From Opitutales bacterium (GTDB lineage Bacteria > Verrucomicrobiota > Verrucomicrobiia > Opitutales > JABSRG01): a DNA stretch of 64,000 nt. Where the stretch lies: NCBI GenBank assembly GCA_028280845.1, contig JANQKZ010000006.1, positions 62,001 through 126,000 on the forward strand, written 5' to 3'. The notes under the pieces were generated by a model. It made no database searches. It was not told the origin of the DNA and saw only the letters and a list, made by a program, of their open reading frames with translations. The translations under genes and the position numbers were made by a program. Of this stretch, positions 35,093-43,022 are shown one piece after another (position 1 is the stretch's first letter; each line of letters begins with the position of its first letter).

Positions 35093-35677
35093 ATGAAAAC
35101 ACACCTCCTCCCCCTCATCCTCCTAACCCTGGTTCCCCTCGGCCTCCTCGCTGCCTCTACGGACGAAATCGACGGATTGATTTTCGCCGGTCAGCTCGAC
35201 ACCGCAGAAGCGGCCATCGCCGAAATGGCCAAAACTGATCCCGACTCCCCCGACATCCTCTATTTGAACGGCCGCCTCTACCTGGCTAAGGGCCAGACCG
35301 GTGACAGTCTCGCCGCCCTCCAGAAGGCCGTTAAAATGGAGCCGGATCGGGCGCAATTCCATTCAGCGCTGGGCACCGCCTATGTCCGCCACGCCGAAAC
35401 CCTCCCCTTCATGGAGCGGCCTATGTTCTACATGCAATCCATCGACTCCTGGAAAAAAGCCGTCTCTCTGGATTCCGACTCCCTTGAGGGCCACATGGGC
35501 CTGGCCTATTACTACATGAACGCCCCGGCCATGGGTGGAGGGAGCCTGGTCCTGGCGGCCGACCACGCCAAAGAGGTGATTCGCCTCAACCCGGAACTGG
35601 GTGAACCCCTCCTCGAGCAAGTCAAGGCCCGCAAAGAACCGGGGATGCCCCCACCAGAAGCTCCAAGCGGAAATTAA
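35093..35677 (+). CDS. periplasmic TPR protein
   Basis: Protein of 194 residues from the ATG at 35093, 17 bp after the permease stop. A Sec signal peptide (MKTHLLPLILLTLVPLGLLA, cleaved near AAS) precedes tetratricopeptide repeats (about 22-170): DTAEAAIAEMAKTDPDSPDILYLNGRLYLA, then GDSLAALQKAVKMEPD..., and a last unit around HAKEVIRLNPEL. The C-terminus is Pro-rich. Position right behind the permease suggests an accessory or partner-binding protein of that system. The exact function is unknown. Confidence 0.82.
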   Translation: MKTHLLPLILLTLVPLGLLAASTDEIDGLIFAGQLDTAEAAIAEMAKTDPDSPDILYLNGRLYLAKGQTGDSLAALQKAVKMEPDRAQFHSALGTAYVRHAETLPFMERPMFYMQSIDSWKKAVSLDSDSLEGHMGLAYYYMNAPAMGGGSLVLAADHAKEVIRLNPELGEPLLEQVKARKEPGMPPPEAPSGN

Positions 35678-35689
35678 TCAAACCGCCTT

Positions 35690-38368
35690 CTACTCCCATC
35701 GTAGCGCGCGGGCCGGATCCACCCGGACGGCCCGCAAGGCCGGCTTTAAGCTGGCCAACACAGCCACGATGGCGATGATCGCAGCGGCGCTGACAAACAC
35801 CCAGGGATTCATGGGATTGATGTCGGTAAAGACCGGAGTCAGAAGGAAGCAGACCACCGCCCCCGCGGCGATGCCGAAGAACAGCCCGAGCAAAACCCAG
35901 ACAATGCTCCAGGTCCCTACCATCGAGAGGATGGACCGGGGCGTGGCTCCAATCGCCATACGTATCCCAAATTCCCGGGTGCGCTCGGCCACGACATAGC
36001 TGACCAGACCGTATAGCCCAATCGCGGTAAGAAAGAGCGCAAGCACACTAAACAATGTCGTAAGTTGCATGGGCAGCTCCTGGGCAAAGACCATGAGTCC
36101 AAACACTTCCTCAAAGGTGGTAATGGTCATAGTCAGGTTGGGGTCCACTTCCAACATCGCCTGGCGAATCGTATCGATATAGGCCTCCGGTCTCCCCTGT
36201 ATATTGAGTATGAAGGTCGTGGCGTATGCATACATTTCCCACTGGCTCAGTGGGAAATACAAGGTGAAATCAGTTTCCGGAATGAAGAAGGGTTTGTCCT
36301 GAATTTCTTCAACAACTCCAACGATCGTCAGGTCATTTCCCCAGAAACGAATCTGCATTCCAAGCGGATCTAAGTCCTTAAAATAACGATCCACCACGTT
36401 TTCACTCACAATCACAACCTTTTGAGATTCCCAGGTATCGGTATCGGCAAAGTCCCGGCCCAGGACGATGTCACTCCCAATGGTTTCAAAAAAGCCTGGG
36501 CTGATGTTGTTTCGGAGGGCATTGGGGTTCACCTCATTTTCCCCTATGGTATAATGCGGCATCGTAAAATCGCTGTGCCCCATATCATCTATACTTCCCG
36601 GTATCCGATTGGCCGCGGATACATGGATGACGCCAGGCAGTTCCGATAAGCGCTCCAGGGCTCGTCGACGAAACGGCTCTTTCTGTTCCAGGTAAGCTGC
36701 CTGGTCTCGCCCAAACCGGTAGCTCGGCAAGGGAACGGATACCCCCACCCGGCCCTGTCGCTCAAACCCCAGGTCCCGTTCTAATACGGCTCTCAAATTC
36801 AATAAGGATACCCCCGACAGCACCAGCAAGAGGGTGGAAAACGCAATTTGCCCCATAACAAAGAAGGCGTGAAACCTGTGTTTTCCTTTACCTCCGCTAT
36901 GCGTCAAAGCATTCGCCTGAATTAACCCCTGGAGGTTACTCCGGAGGACCCCAATGACGGGTAAACTCCCTGTCAGTACAGTCAACACAGCAGCCAGGCC
37001 CAAAGATAACCAGAAAAGATTATAGTCGAGGGAGAAGGATTGTCCCCAGGGAATTTCATCGAGCTGCAAGACATAGGTCAGGTGGATAAACCCATCAAAA
37101 ACGAGGTAGCTGACCAGGAGGCCGAAGAAGAATAGAAGGGCAACTTCAGTCAGAAGCTGTCGAGCCAAACGAAATCGCCCCGCCCCCAGCGAATGCCGAA
37201 TGGCTAACTCTCGCAAACGGGCCAAACCGCGGACCATAATCATGCCACTCACATTCAGGCAGCCGATGATGAGGACCATCAAGGTCACCACCTGGAACGA
37301 GATAAAGGCTGTCTTGATCATCGGGACCTGCGCCGTGACCACATCATTAACCGGAATCCCGTCAAAGGTTTTTCCCGTCACTTCCACCTCGCGTTGATCT
37401 TCAGGATACTGCTCGGAATAGCTTTTAAATAACTGGTCCAATTCAATCGAGGCCTGCTCCAGGGTGTGTCCTGCCTTCAGTCGCCCAAGCGCCCAGTAGC
37501 TGTGATTATTCCGGTGTGCATCCACCGAATAGATATCCCGGGGTATCCAGACATCTGACCTGTCAATATTCAGGTAAAAACTTTCCGGCATCACTCCCAC
37601 GACCTTATAGGTGTTCCCATCCAAGCGGATATCGTCAGCGAAGACATCCTGTCCTGCGCCGAGCACCCTTCGGTAAAGTCGCTCGCTGATGACCGCCACC
37701 CGGCTCCCAAACGTATCCAGATCGGCCTGGGTAAAGGTTCGGCCCCGAATAGGTTCAACCCCCGTCGCTTCCCATACGCCTGGCGTCACGCGGTCTCCCG
37801 GAATGCGCTCCAGTCCGCCCTCGGCTTCCATGTCAAATTCCAGGTAGGGATCGATAAATCCAAGCGACTCAAAAACCGTCTGGTTCTCCTCGATGTACCG
37901 GAATTGGGGAATTGATAAATTGCTAATGCCATTTGCATATTCGGGGATTTTGAGATAGCGCGTTCCAATCAGGACGACATTCCGGGTATCCTTGTAGGCA
38001 TAGGGCTCAAGAATCAGGTTCTTGAGCAGGCTCATAGCCGCCGTGTTGGCTCCCAGGCAAAGCCCCAAAGTCAGGATCACCACCGTGGAGAACCCCTTGT
38101 TTCTCCACATCTGCCGTAGCCCGTATCGAATGTCCTGCATCGTGTCGCGAATGATCCGCCAACCCCACGCGTCCCGCGTTTTTTCTTTATACTGCTCTAC
38201 CCCTCCAAAATCGCGGAGAGCCGCTCGTTTTGCCGCTGCTTCAGTCATCCCGGCTTTCATTTTCTGCTGCTTGCTCATCTCCAGGTGAAAACGGATCTCT
38301 TCATCCAGCTCATCTTCCCAACGGTTGTTCAAGAGTTGCCTCCTCAGGCTAAACAGAAACTTCTTCAT
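35690..38368 (-). CDS. ADOP-type MacB/FtsX permease (3) with prefix domain
   Basis: Membrane protein of 892 residues. The first 80 residues are the soluble 'permease prefix' typical of full-length ADOPs (DELDEEIRFHLEMSKQQKMKAGM then AALRDFGGVEQYKEKTRD). They are followed by QDIRYGLRQMWRNKGFST and the first helix, a MacB-type periplasmic domain, an FtsX unit (RLRELAIRHSLGAGRFRLA), a second periplasmic domain and a final FtsX unit (RTREFGIRMAIGATPRSIL). It lies 29 bp after a PadR regulator gene on the same strand, the standard PadR-ADOP arrangement, and is presumably repressed by that regulator. Confidence 0.9.
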   Translation of the reverse strand: MKKFLFSLRRQLLNNRWEDELDEEIRFHLEMSKQQKMKAGMTEAAAKRAALRDFGGVEQYKEKTRDAWGWRIIRDTMQDIRYGLRQMWRNKGFSTVVILTLGLCLGANTAAMSLLKNLILEPYAYKDTRNVVLIGTRYLKIPEYANGISNLSIPQFRYIEENQTVFESLGFIDPYLEFDMEAEGGLERIPGDRVTPGVWEATGVEPIRGRTFTQADLDTFGSRVAVISERLYRRVLGAGQDVFADDIRLDGNTYKVVGVMPESFYLNIDRSDVWIPRDIYSVDAHRNNHSYWALGRLKAGHTLEQASIELDQLFKSYSEQYPEDQREVEVTGKTFDGIPVNDVVTAQVPMIKTAFISFQVVTLMVLIIGCLNVSGMIMVRGLARLRELAIRHSLGAGRFRLARQLLTEVALLFFFGLLVSYLVFDGFIHLTYVLQLDEIPWGQSFSLDYNLFWLSLGLAAVLTVLTGSLPVIGVLRSNLQGLIQANALTHSGGKGKHRFHAFFVMGQIAFSTLLLVLSGVSLLNLRAVLERDLGFERQGRVGVSVPLPSYRFGRDQAAYLEQKEPFRRRALERLSELPGVIHVSAANRIPGSIDDMGHSDFTMPHYTIGENEVNPNALRNNISPGFFETIGSDIVLGRDFADTDTWESQKVVIVSENVVDRYFKDLDPLGMQIRFWGNDLTIVGVVEEIQDKPFFIPETDFTLYFPLSQWEMYAYATTFILNIQGRPEAYIDTIRQAMLEVDPNLTMTITTFEEVFGLMVFAQELPMQLTTLFSVLALFLTAIGLYGLVSYVVAERTREFGIRMAIGATPRSILSMVGTWSIVWVLLGLFFGIAAGAVVCFLLTPVFTDINPMNPWVFVSAAAIIAIVAVLASLKPALRAVRVDPARALRWE

Positions 38369-38397
38369 CGATTTACATCCGGTGAATCAGGACCTGC

Positions 38398-38751
38398 CTA
38401 ACCCATTTTTAGAATTAAATGCACAGCCCGGGCAAACTGTTCCCAGTAGGCCGTCTCTTCCGCGAGCTGTCGTTTTCCATCGGATGTAAGCTGGTAAAAC
38501 TTCGCCCTGCGGCGATTCTCAGATTGTCCCCACTCGGCGCGAATCCATCCCTGGCGCTCCAAGCGATGAAGCGCGGGATAGAGGGAGCCCTCTTTAATTT
38601 GTAAGACTTCTTGGGATACGGTGTAGATCGACTGGGAAATCCCCCACCCGTGCATCGCCCCTCGCTGCAAGGTCCGTAAAATCAACAGATCCAGTGTCCC
38701 CTGCAGCAGGTCCCCCCGCTCTTGTTTACGCTTGAATATGCCTTTTGCCAT
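38398..38751 (-). CDS. PadR-family transcriptional regulator
   Basis: DNA-binding protein of 117 residues. The winged helix reads LLQGTLDLLILRTLQRGAMHGWGISQ, followed by the wing segment LYPALHRLERQGWIRAEWGQSENRRRAKFYQLT, both canonical for PadR. Unlike long PadR proteins it has only a short C-terminal dimer helix (class s1/s2). It is first in an operon with the third ADOP permease. A perfect 15-bp palindrome 9 bp upstream of its start is a candidate autoregulatory operator. Confidence 0.95.
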   Translation of the reverse strand: MAKGIFKRKQERGDLLQGTLDLLILRTLQRGAMHGWGISQSIYTVSQEVLQIKEGSLYPALHRLERQGWIRAEWGQSENRRRAKFYQLTSDGKRQLAEETAYWEQFARAVHLILKMG

Positions 38752-38759
38752 CTGCTTTC

Positions 38760-38774
38760 CCTAGATAATCTAGG
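38760..38774 (-). promoter_or_regulatory. palindromic PadR operator candidate
   Basis: CCTAGAT-A-ATCTAGG is a perfect palindrome around a central base, 9 bp upstream of the padR-like start codon. Position and symmetry fit a dimer-binding repressor site. A second inverted repeat (CTTTCCCC 38790-38797 with GGGGAAAG 38809-38816) lies just beyond it. Confidence 0.6.
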
Positions 38775-38896
38775 TTAGAAGACCACTCCCTTTCCCCTAG
38801 AGTGTCAAGGGGAAAGCTCCCAGCTCTCATAATCACTACTCCATTGCCCCACCCTGCCAAACCGCTAACACTCACCTTCACCGCCCCACTTCATCC

Positions 38897-40465
38897 GTGA
38901 AAGCCGTCGCCTACAACTGGAAAACCCACGCCACCCTGGTCGTGCTTCTCATGGCAATTATGGCCCTTCGATTTCCTGCACTCGTTGAGGGGGGTCATTT
39001 CACAGCCGAAGACGGGCGGGTCTTTTTTGCTGAAGCCTGGAGTCTCCCTCTATGGGAATCCCTGCTGACCCCGTATGCCGGATATTTTCACCTTCTACCC
39101 CGGATTCTGGCCGAACTGCTCTCTCCGCTGCCGCTGGTCTGGCTCCCTGCCACCTACTCCCTCATAAGCCTCGGCCTTACCGCAGGAACCTTATCTGTAT
39201 TTTATCTGCCCGGGTTCAGAGCTCTGGTGAAGTTGGATGGGAATCGACTCGGTGTTTGTCTGCTTCTGGGCATCGCTCCTCACGCTGAGAATCTGGGATT
39301 CCTCTTTGGCCTCCACTGGTACCTGGCCTTCGCTCTGACTCTTTTCCTCGTCATGGAACCGCCCACCGGCCGAGTTGGCTACCGGGTCCTACTCCTTGTA
39401 TCCATCCTGATCATCTGGTCATCTCCATCGGCCTTCGTCCTTGTCCCTCTGATACTCTGGAAGTGGATTAACGCGCAAGACAAGCGAACTCGATTCTTCC
39501 TCCTCAGTCTGTTGGTGAACCTTGGGCTGGTCTTCGGGTTTGTCTTGGTTTTTCGGATACAAGGTGAAGACCGTACCGCTTTGTTCACCTTCCCGGATCT
39601 CCTTGCCGCCCTCGACCGGATGGTGCTCCGGGGGTGGTTGGGAACAACCTGGATCGGCCGTGGAAATGCAGCCTGGATTGCCACATACTTTCCGCCTCTC
39701 CTCTATGCCATAGCAGCCCTGACCACAGGAGCCGGCCTCGGCCTGCTCTGGAAGCATCGATCATCAGAGCAAACCAAGGCCGCAATCCTTATTCTTCTTG
39801 CTGCCCTGGGCATGATCGCTTTGAGCCTGACCCGTTCCCTCTATTTGGCCGAAATGACGACCCTCGATTTGCCGCGCCATACTCGCTATCTGACTGCCCC
39901 CAGCCTGCTCCTCCTCATCACCCCTTTTATCCTCATCCCCTCCACTTACTGGAACAAACCATGGCGCACCATGGGTGTATTTACACCCCTCGTTCTCCTG
40001 TTGGTTTCGGGCTCCACCGGTGAGATCCATTGGGCCAAACCAGCTCAGGAGTTCAGGATCGGCAGCTATGTTGAGGACATCCGTCAGTTCGAAATCAGTT
40101 ATGTGAGGGAGAGGCGGCCAGGGAATCTCTACATCCCCCACGATATTCCTTATGATGGACCCATTCTGAGCTCTGAACCGGGAATCACACATTTGCCCGA
40201 AGAAGGCCTGTCCCCTGTCGCTCAGATCGAACAGGGTGGAACGACCGCTTATTCCGCCTGGATCGAATCCCTCGCCATGAAAACCACCGATACCAGGGTA
40301 GAAATGCCCGGCATGGGGTTGATGCAATACCTGGGATATTGGGGAGGATGCCTCTGGTTCGAGGACGAGGCAGGAGCCTTATTGTTCACCAGCCGGCTCC
40401 TTTATCCTCAAATGTGCTGCATCCAGGAAGACCAATTCCTTCTGATCCCTCTACCCTCAGGATAA
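38897..40465 (+). CDS. polytopic membrane protein, possibly GT-C-like
   Basis: Membrane protein of 522 residues starting at GTG (38897), with about 10-11 hydrophobic helices in the first 385 residues and a soluble C-terminal domain (about 390-520). An acidic motif after the first helix (FTAEDGRVFFAEAW) is followed by LTPYAGYFHLLPRIL. That pattern, an early Asp/Glu in the first periplasmic loop plus a conserved aromatic loop, resembles GT-C glycosyltransferases using lipid-linked sugars. No named family is recognised with certainty. Its stop overlaps the end of the convergent DUF374 gene by 9 bp. Confidence 0.7.
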   Translation: MKAVAYNWKTHATLVVLLMAIMALRFPALVEGGHFTAEDGRVFFAEAWSLPLWESLLTPYAGYFHLLPRILAELLSPLPLVWLPATYSLISLGLTAGTLSVFYLPGFRALVKLDGNRLGVCLLLGIAPHAENLGFLFGLHWYLAFALTLFLVMEPPTGRVGYRVLLLVSILIIWSSPSAFVLVPLILWKWINAQDKRTRFFLLSLLVNLGLVFGFVLVFRIQGEDRTALFTFPDLLAALDRMVLRGWLGTTWIGRGNAAWIATYFPPLLYAIAALTTGAGLGLLWKHRSSEQTKAAILILLAALGMIALSLTRSLYLAEMTTLDLPRHTRYLTAPSLLLLITPFILIPSTYWNKPWRTMGVFTPLVLLLVSGSTGEIHWAKPAQEFRIGSYVEDIRQFEISYVRERRPGNLYIPHDIPYDGPILSSEPGITHLPEEGLSPVAQIEQGGTTAYSAWIESLAMKTTDTRVEMPGMGLMQYLGYWGGCLWFEDEAGALLFTSRLLYPQMCCIQEDQFLLIPLPSG

Positions 40466-41203
40466 TGTGTCCTCATCCTCCTCCGGGTAGCGCCCTGCAT
40501 CAAGCTCCCGCCGCAGTCTATTCAAGGCCTCCTCTAACTCCACGCGCTTGGCCTCCACTTCCGCTTCACTGGCCCGGCGGTCCACTACAATAGGGTCTCC
40601 CCAATGAATCGTGACCGTTGTAAACGGTTTGGGAATCCGGAAACGGTCCCAGGCATTAGTCAGGAGCCATTCCCTTTCTCCCACTGACATAAGCGGAACG
40701 ACCGGACAACCGGTCAACTTGGCCATTTGCACCGGCCCTTCCTTGGCGATATAGCGAGGCCCTCGTGATCCATCGATCATCATGAGCAAGGAGTGGCGGT
40801 CCTTCGAAAGCATCCGGAAAAATGTTAGAGCGGCTTCCCGTCCCCCCGTGCCGCTCGACCCTTCCACCACACGAGCACCAGCCATCTCTCCCATCTTGAT
40901 CCCGATCGTCCCATCCCGGGATCGACTGATCATCACCCCCATCTTCCACCCTCTCTGAATCCCAAACTTCTGGAAAAAGGAGGTCCAGAAAATGAGCCGG
41001 TTATGCCAGGTGCACAGAATTAAGGGATCCCGGGCGGCGAAGGCCGCCTTATAGCGCTCCTCCCCTCCGGCCCATTTGATCTTCCAGGTATAAAACAACA
41101 TCCCCACCAGGAGTCGCAGCAACCGGGCAATCAACCAGGCCTTCCATTCATATGTTTTTCCGTGTCTCGCCAAATCTAATTTACTGCCAGAAATTAATCC
41201 CAA
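40457..41203 (-). CDS. DUF374-family lysophospholipid acyltransferase-like protein
   Basis: Protein of about 248 residues with a membrane-associated N-terminus (about 25-45). The DUF374 pattern is clear: ILCTWHNRLIFWTSFF supplies the acyltransferase-type His, then MISRSRDGTIGIKMGEM, RVVEGSSGTGGREAAL, and MMIDGSRGPRYIAKEGPVQMAKLTGCPVVPL. Related proteins add acyl chains to lipid A precursors or phospholipids. The start (TTG at 41203) is uncertain because no ATG with a good upstream site is present. It is convergent with the GT-C-like gene and divergent from the GH13 gene. Confidence 0.85.
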   Translation of the reverse strand: MGLISGSKLDLARHGKTYEWKAWLIARLLRLLVGMLFYTWKIKWAGGEERYKAAFAARDPLILCTWHNRLIFWTSFFQKFGIQRGWKMGVMISRSRDGTIGIKMGEMAGARVVEGSSGTGGREAALTFFRMLSKDRHSLLMMIDGSRGPRYIAKEGPVQMAKLTGCPVVPLMSVGEREWLLTNAWDRFRIPKPFTTVTIHWGDPIVVDRRASEAEVEAKRVELEEALNRLRRELDAGRYPEEDEDTLS

Positions 41204-41341
41204 GTGAATCCATCCAATTCACAATCACATTTCCCAGATCACAACATCTAAGTTTCTTCCAATCGATCCAAGACCTGTCATAGCTTTTGGTTTCCCCAAA
41301 CCAGGTTTCGTTCCTTCAAATAAAACGTATCCCCAACTTCC

Positions 41342-42727
41342 ATGAGAACTCCCATGAAACAACCCCTGATCCCCTTCCTTCTGTTTGTCCTCTGGCTCGG
41401 CTTCCTGCAGGCCGGAGAAGAATTTGATGGTATCCCCCTTTCCCAGAAAAAGGCCCTCGGCCTGCCCGACTGGATTCAAAACCGGGTCATTTATGAGGTG
41501 AACGTCCGCCAGTATTCCGACGAACACTCCTTCAAGGCGGTCGAACGGGATTTGCCAAGACTCAAGGAACTGGGAGTTGGCGTCCTTTGGTTCATGCCGA
41601 TTCACCCCATCGGCGAGGTGAATCGCAAGGGGACGCTCGGGAGTTACTATTCTATCAGTGACTACAAGGCCGTAAATCCGGAATTTGGCACGGCCGCCGA
41701 TTTCAAAAGCTTCGTCGATGCCGCCCACGCACATGACATAAAGGTAATTCTCGACTGGGTGGCCAACCATACGGCATGGGATAATCCCCTGACCGAAACC
41801 AATCCGGACTTCTTCGCCACTGACGAAGCGGGTTCTTTCGTCCCTCCCTACGGGTTCGATTGGACCGACGTAATCCAGATGGACTACACCAATCGCGAAC
41901 TCTGGGACTATCAGGCTGAGGCCATGGAGTACTGGCTCCGTGAGTTCGGGGTGGATGGATTCCGTTGCGACTATGCGGTTGGCCCGCCCACTGAGTTCTG
42001 GGCCAACGCGACCGCTTTCATGCTCCACGAGTATCCGGATATGTTCATGCTGGCTGAAGCCGAGCATCCCCCGCACCAGCTCAAGGGCTTCCACGCCGCC
42101 TATGGCTGGGACATGATGCACACCATGAATGACATCGCTCGCGGTGAAAAAGATGCCACCGCCATCGATTCCAGCCTGGCCAAAACCAAGGTCAACTTTC
42201 CCGAGGGATCGAACTTCCTGTATTGCACGACCAACCACGATGAAAACAGCTGGAATGGCACCGTACTGGAGCGACTGGGCGGAGGCGCCCAAGCGTTTTC
42301 CCTCGTAACCTACGCCCTGGACGGGATACCCCTGATCTACAACGGACAGGAGGCCGGCCTCGAAAAACGGCTCGAGTTTTTTGAAAATGACCCCATTCCC
42401 TGGCGCCCCCACCCTCACTTCGACTTCTTTAAAACCCTGAATGCCCTGCGGCGCGCAAACCCCGCTCTATTCACCGGCAGCCAATTCACCAGGATCCCCA
42501 CCACCGACAATGCCAAGGTATTTGCCGTAAGCCGGGAGGCGGGCACCGATCAGGTCGTCATGGTGGCCAACCTGTCCGCAGTAAATAATGTGGAGGTCAC
42601 CCTGGCCTCCGCTTCCCTCAATGGCACCTATCGCGACGTCTTTACCCGTGAAAAGATGGATATCGACCATTGGACCACTTTCACCTTCCCGACCTGGGGC
42701 TTCAAAGTTCTGGAAAAAGTCAGGTAA
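41342..42727 (+). CDS. secreted GH13 alpha-amylase family glycosidase
   Basis: Enzyme of 461 residues with a signal peptide (PLIPFLLFVLWLGFLQAG); either ATG 41342 or 41354 could start it. The (beta/alpha)8 barrel carries all GH13 landmarks: DWVANHT (139-144), GFRCDYA with nucleophile Asp210, LAEAE with acid/base Glu239 and TTNHDEN with Asp300. A small C-terminal beta domain follows. It hydrolyses or transfers alpha-glucans in the periplasm or outside. No maltose transport genes are adjacent, so the physiological substrate is open. Confidence 0.93.
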   Translation: MRTPMKQPLIPFLLFVLWLGFLQAGEEFDGIPLSQKKALGLPDWIQNRVIYEVNVRQYSDEHSFKAVERDLPRLKELGVGVLWFMPIHPIGEVNRKGTLGSYYSISDYKAVNPEFGTAADFKSFVDAAHAHDIKVILDWVANHTAWDNPLTETNPDFFATDEAGSFVPPYGFDWTDVIQMDYTNRELWDYQAEAMEYWLREFGVDGFRCDYAVGPPTEFWANATAFMLHEYPDMFMLAEAEHPPHQLKGFHAAYGWDMMHTMNDIARGEKDATAIDSSLAKTKVNFPEGSNFLYCTTNHDENSWNGTVLERLGGGAQAFSLVTYALDGIPLIYNGQEAGLEKRLEFFENDPIPWRPHPHFDFFKTLNALRRANPALFTGSQFTRIPTTDNAKVFAVSREAGTDQVVMVANLSAVNNVEVTLASASLNGTYRDVFTREKMDIDHWTTFTFPTWGFKVLEKVR

Positions 42728-43022
42728 GCCAACCTTGGCGGGGCGGGCGTCTGCCTTCAGACAGTGAGGGTCGACACCTGTCGGCTGAAGCGTGGGTGAA
42801 GCTTGGTGCGGGGCTCGGTCCCACCCCTGTTAACTGATTTTTTACCGTATATTTGCATCTCTTATTTGAGCTCTGGCATAACGTGTTTATGATTAATGGC
42901 TGCTTGAATTCGCCATTCCAGTCTAGACAGGCACTCGAATTCACTTTCCAATAATCCCTTGTCAGCCAACGAGTTTTAATTCTTCCCACCTCGTCGGCTC
43001 AACCCCAATCCAGGCGCACCCC

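Noticed and set aside
41225-42418. A 397-codon minus-strand frame opposite the GH13 gene
   Set aside because: Antisense to a gene with the full GH13 triad; no domain or signal in the translation.
42728-43022. GC-rich run followed by T residues after the GH13 gene, considered as a terminator
   Set aside because: The only stem is four or five base pairs with a long loop and the T-run is displaced; nothing firm can be claimed in this gap.
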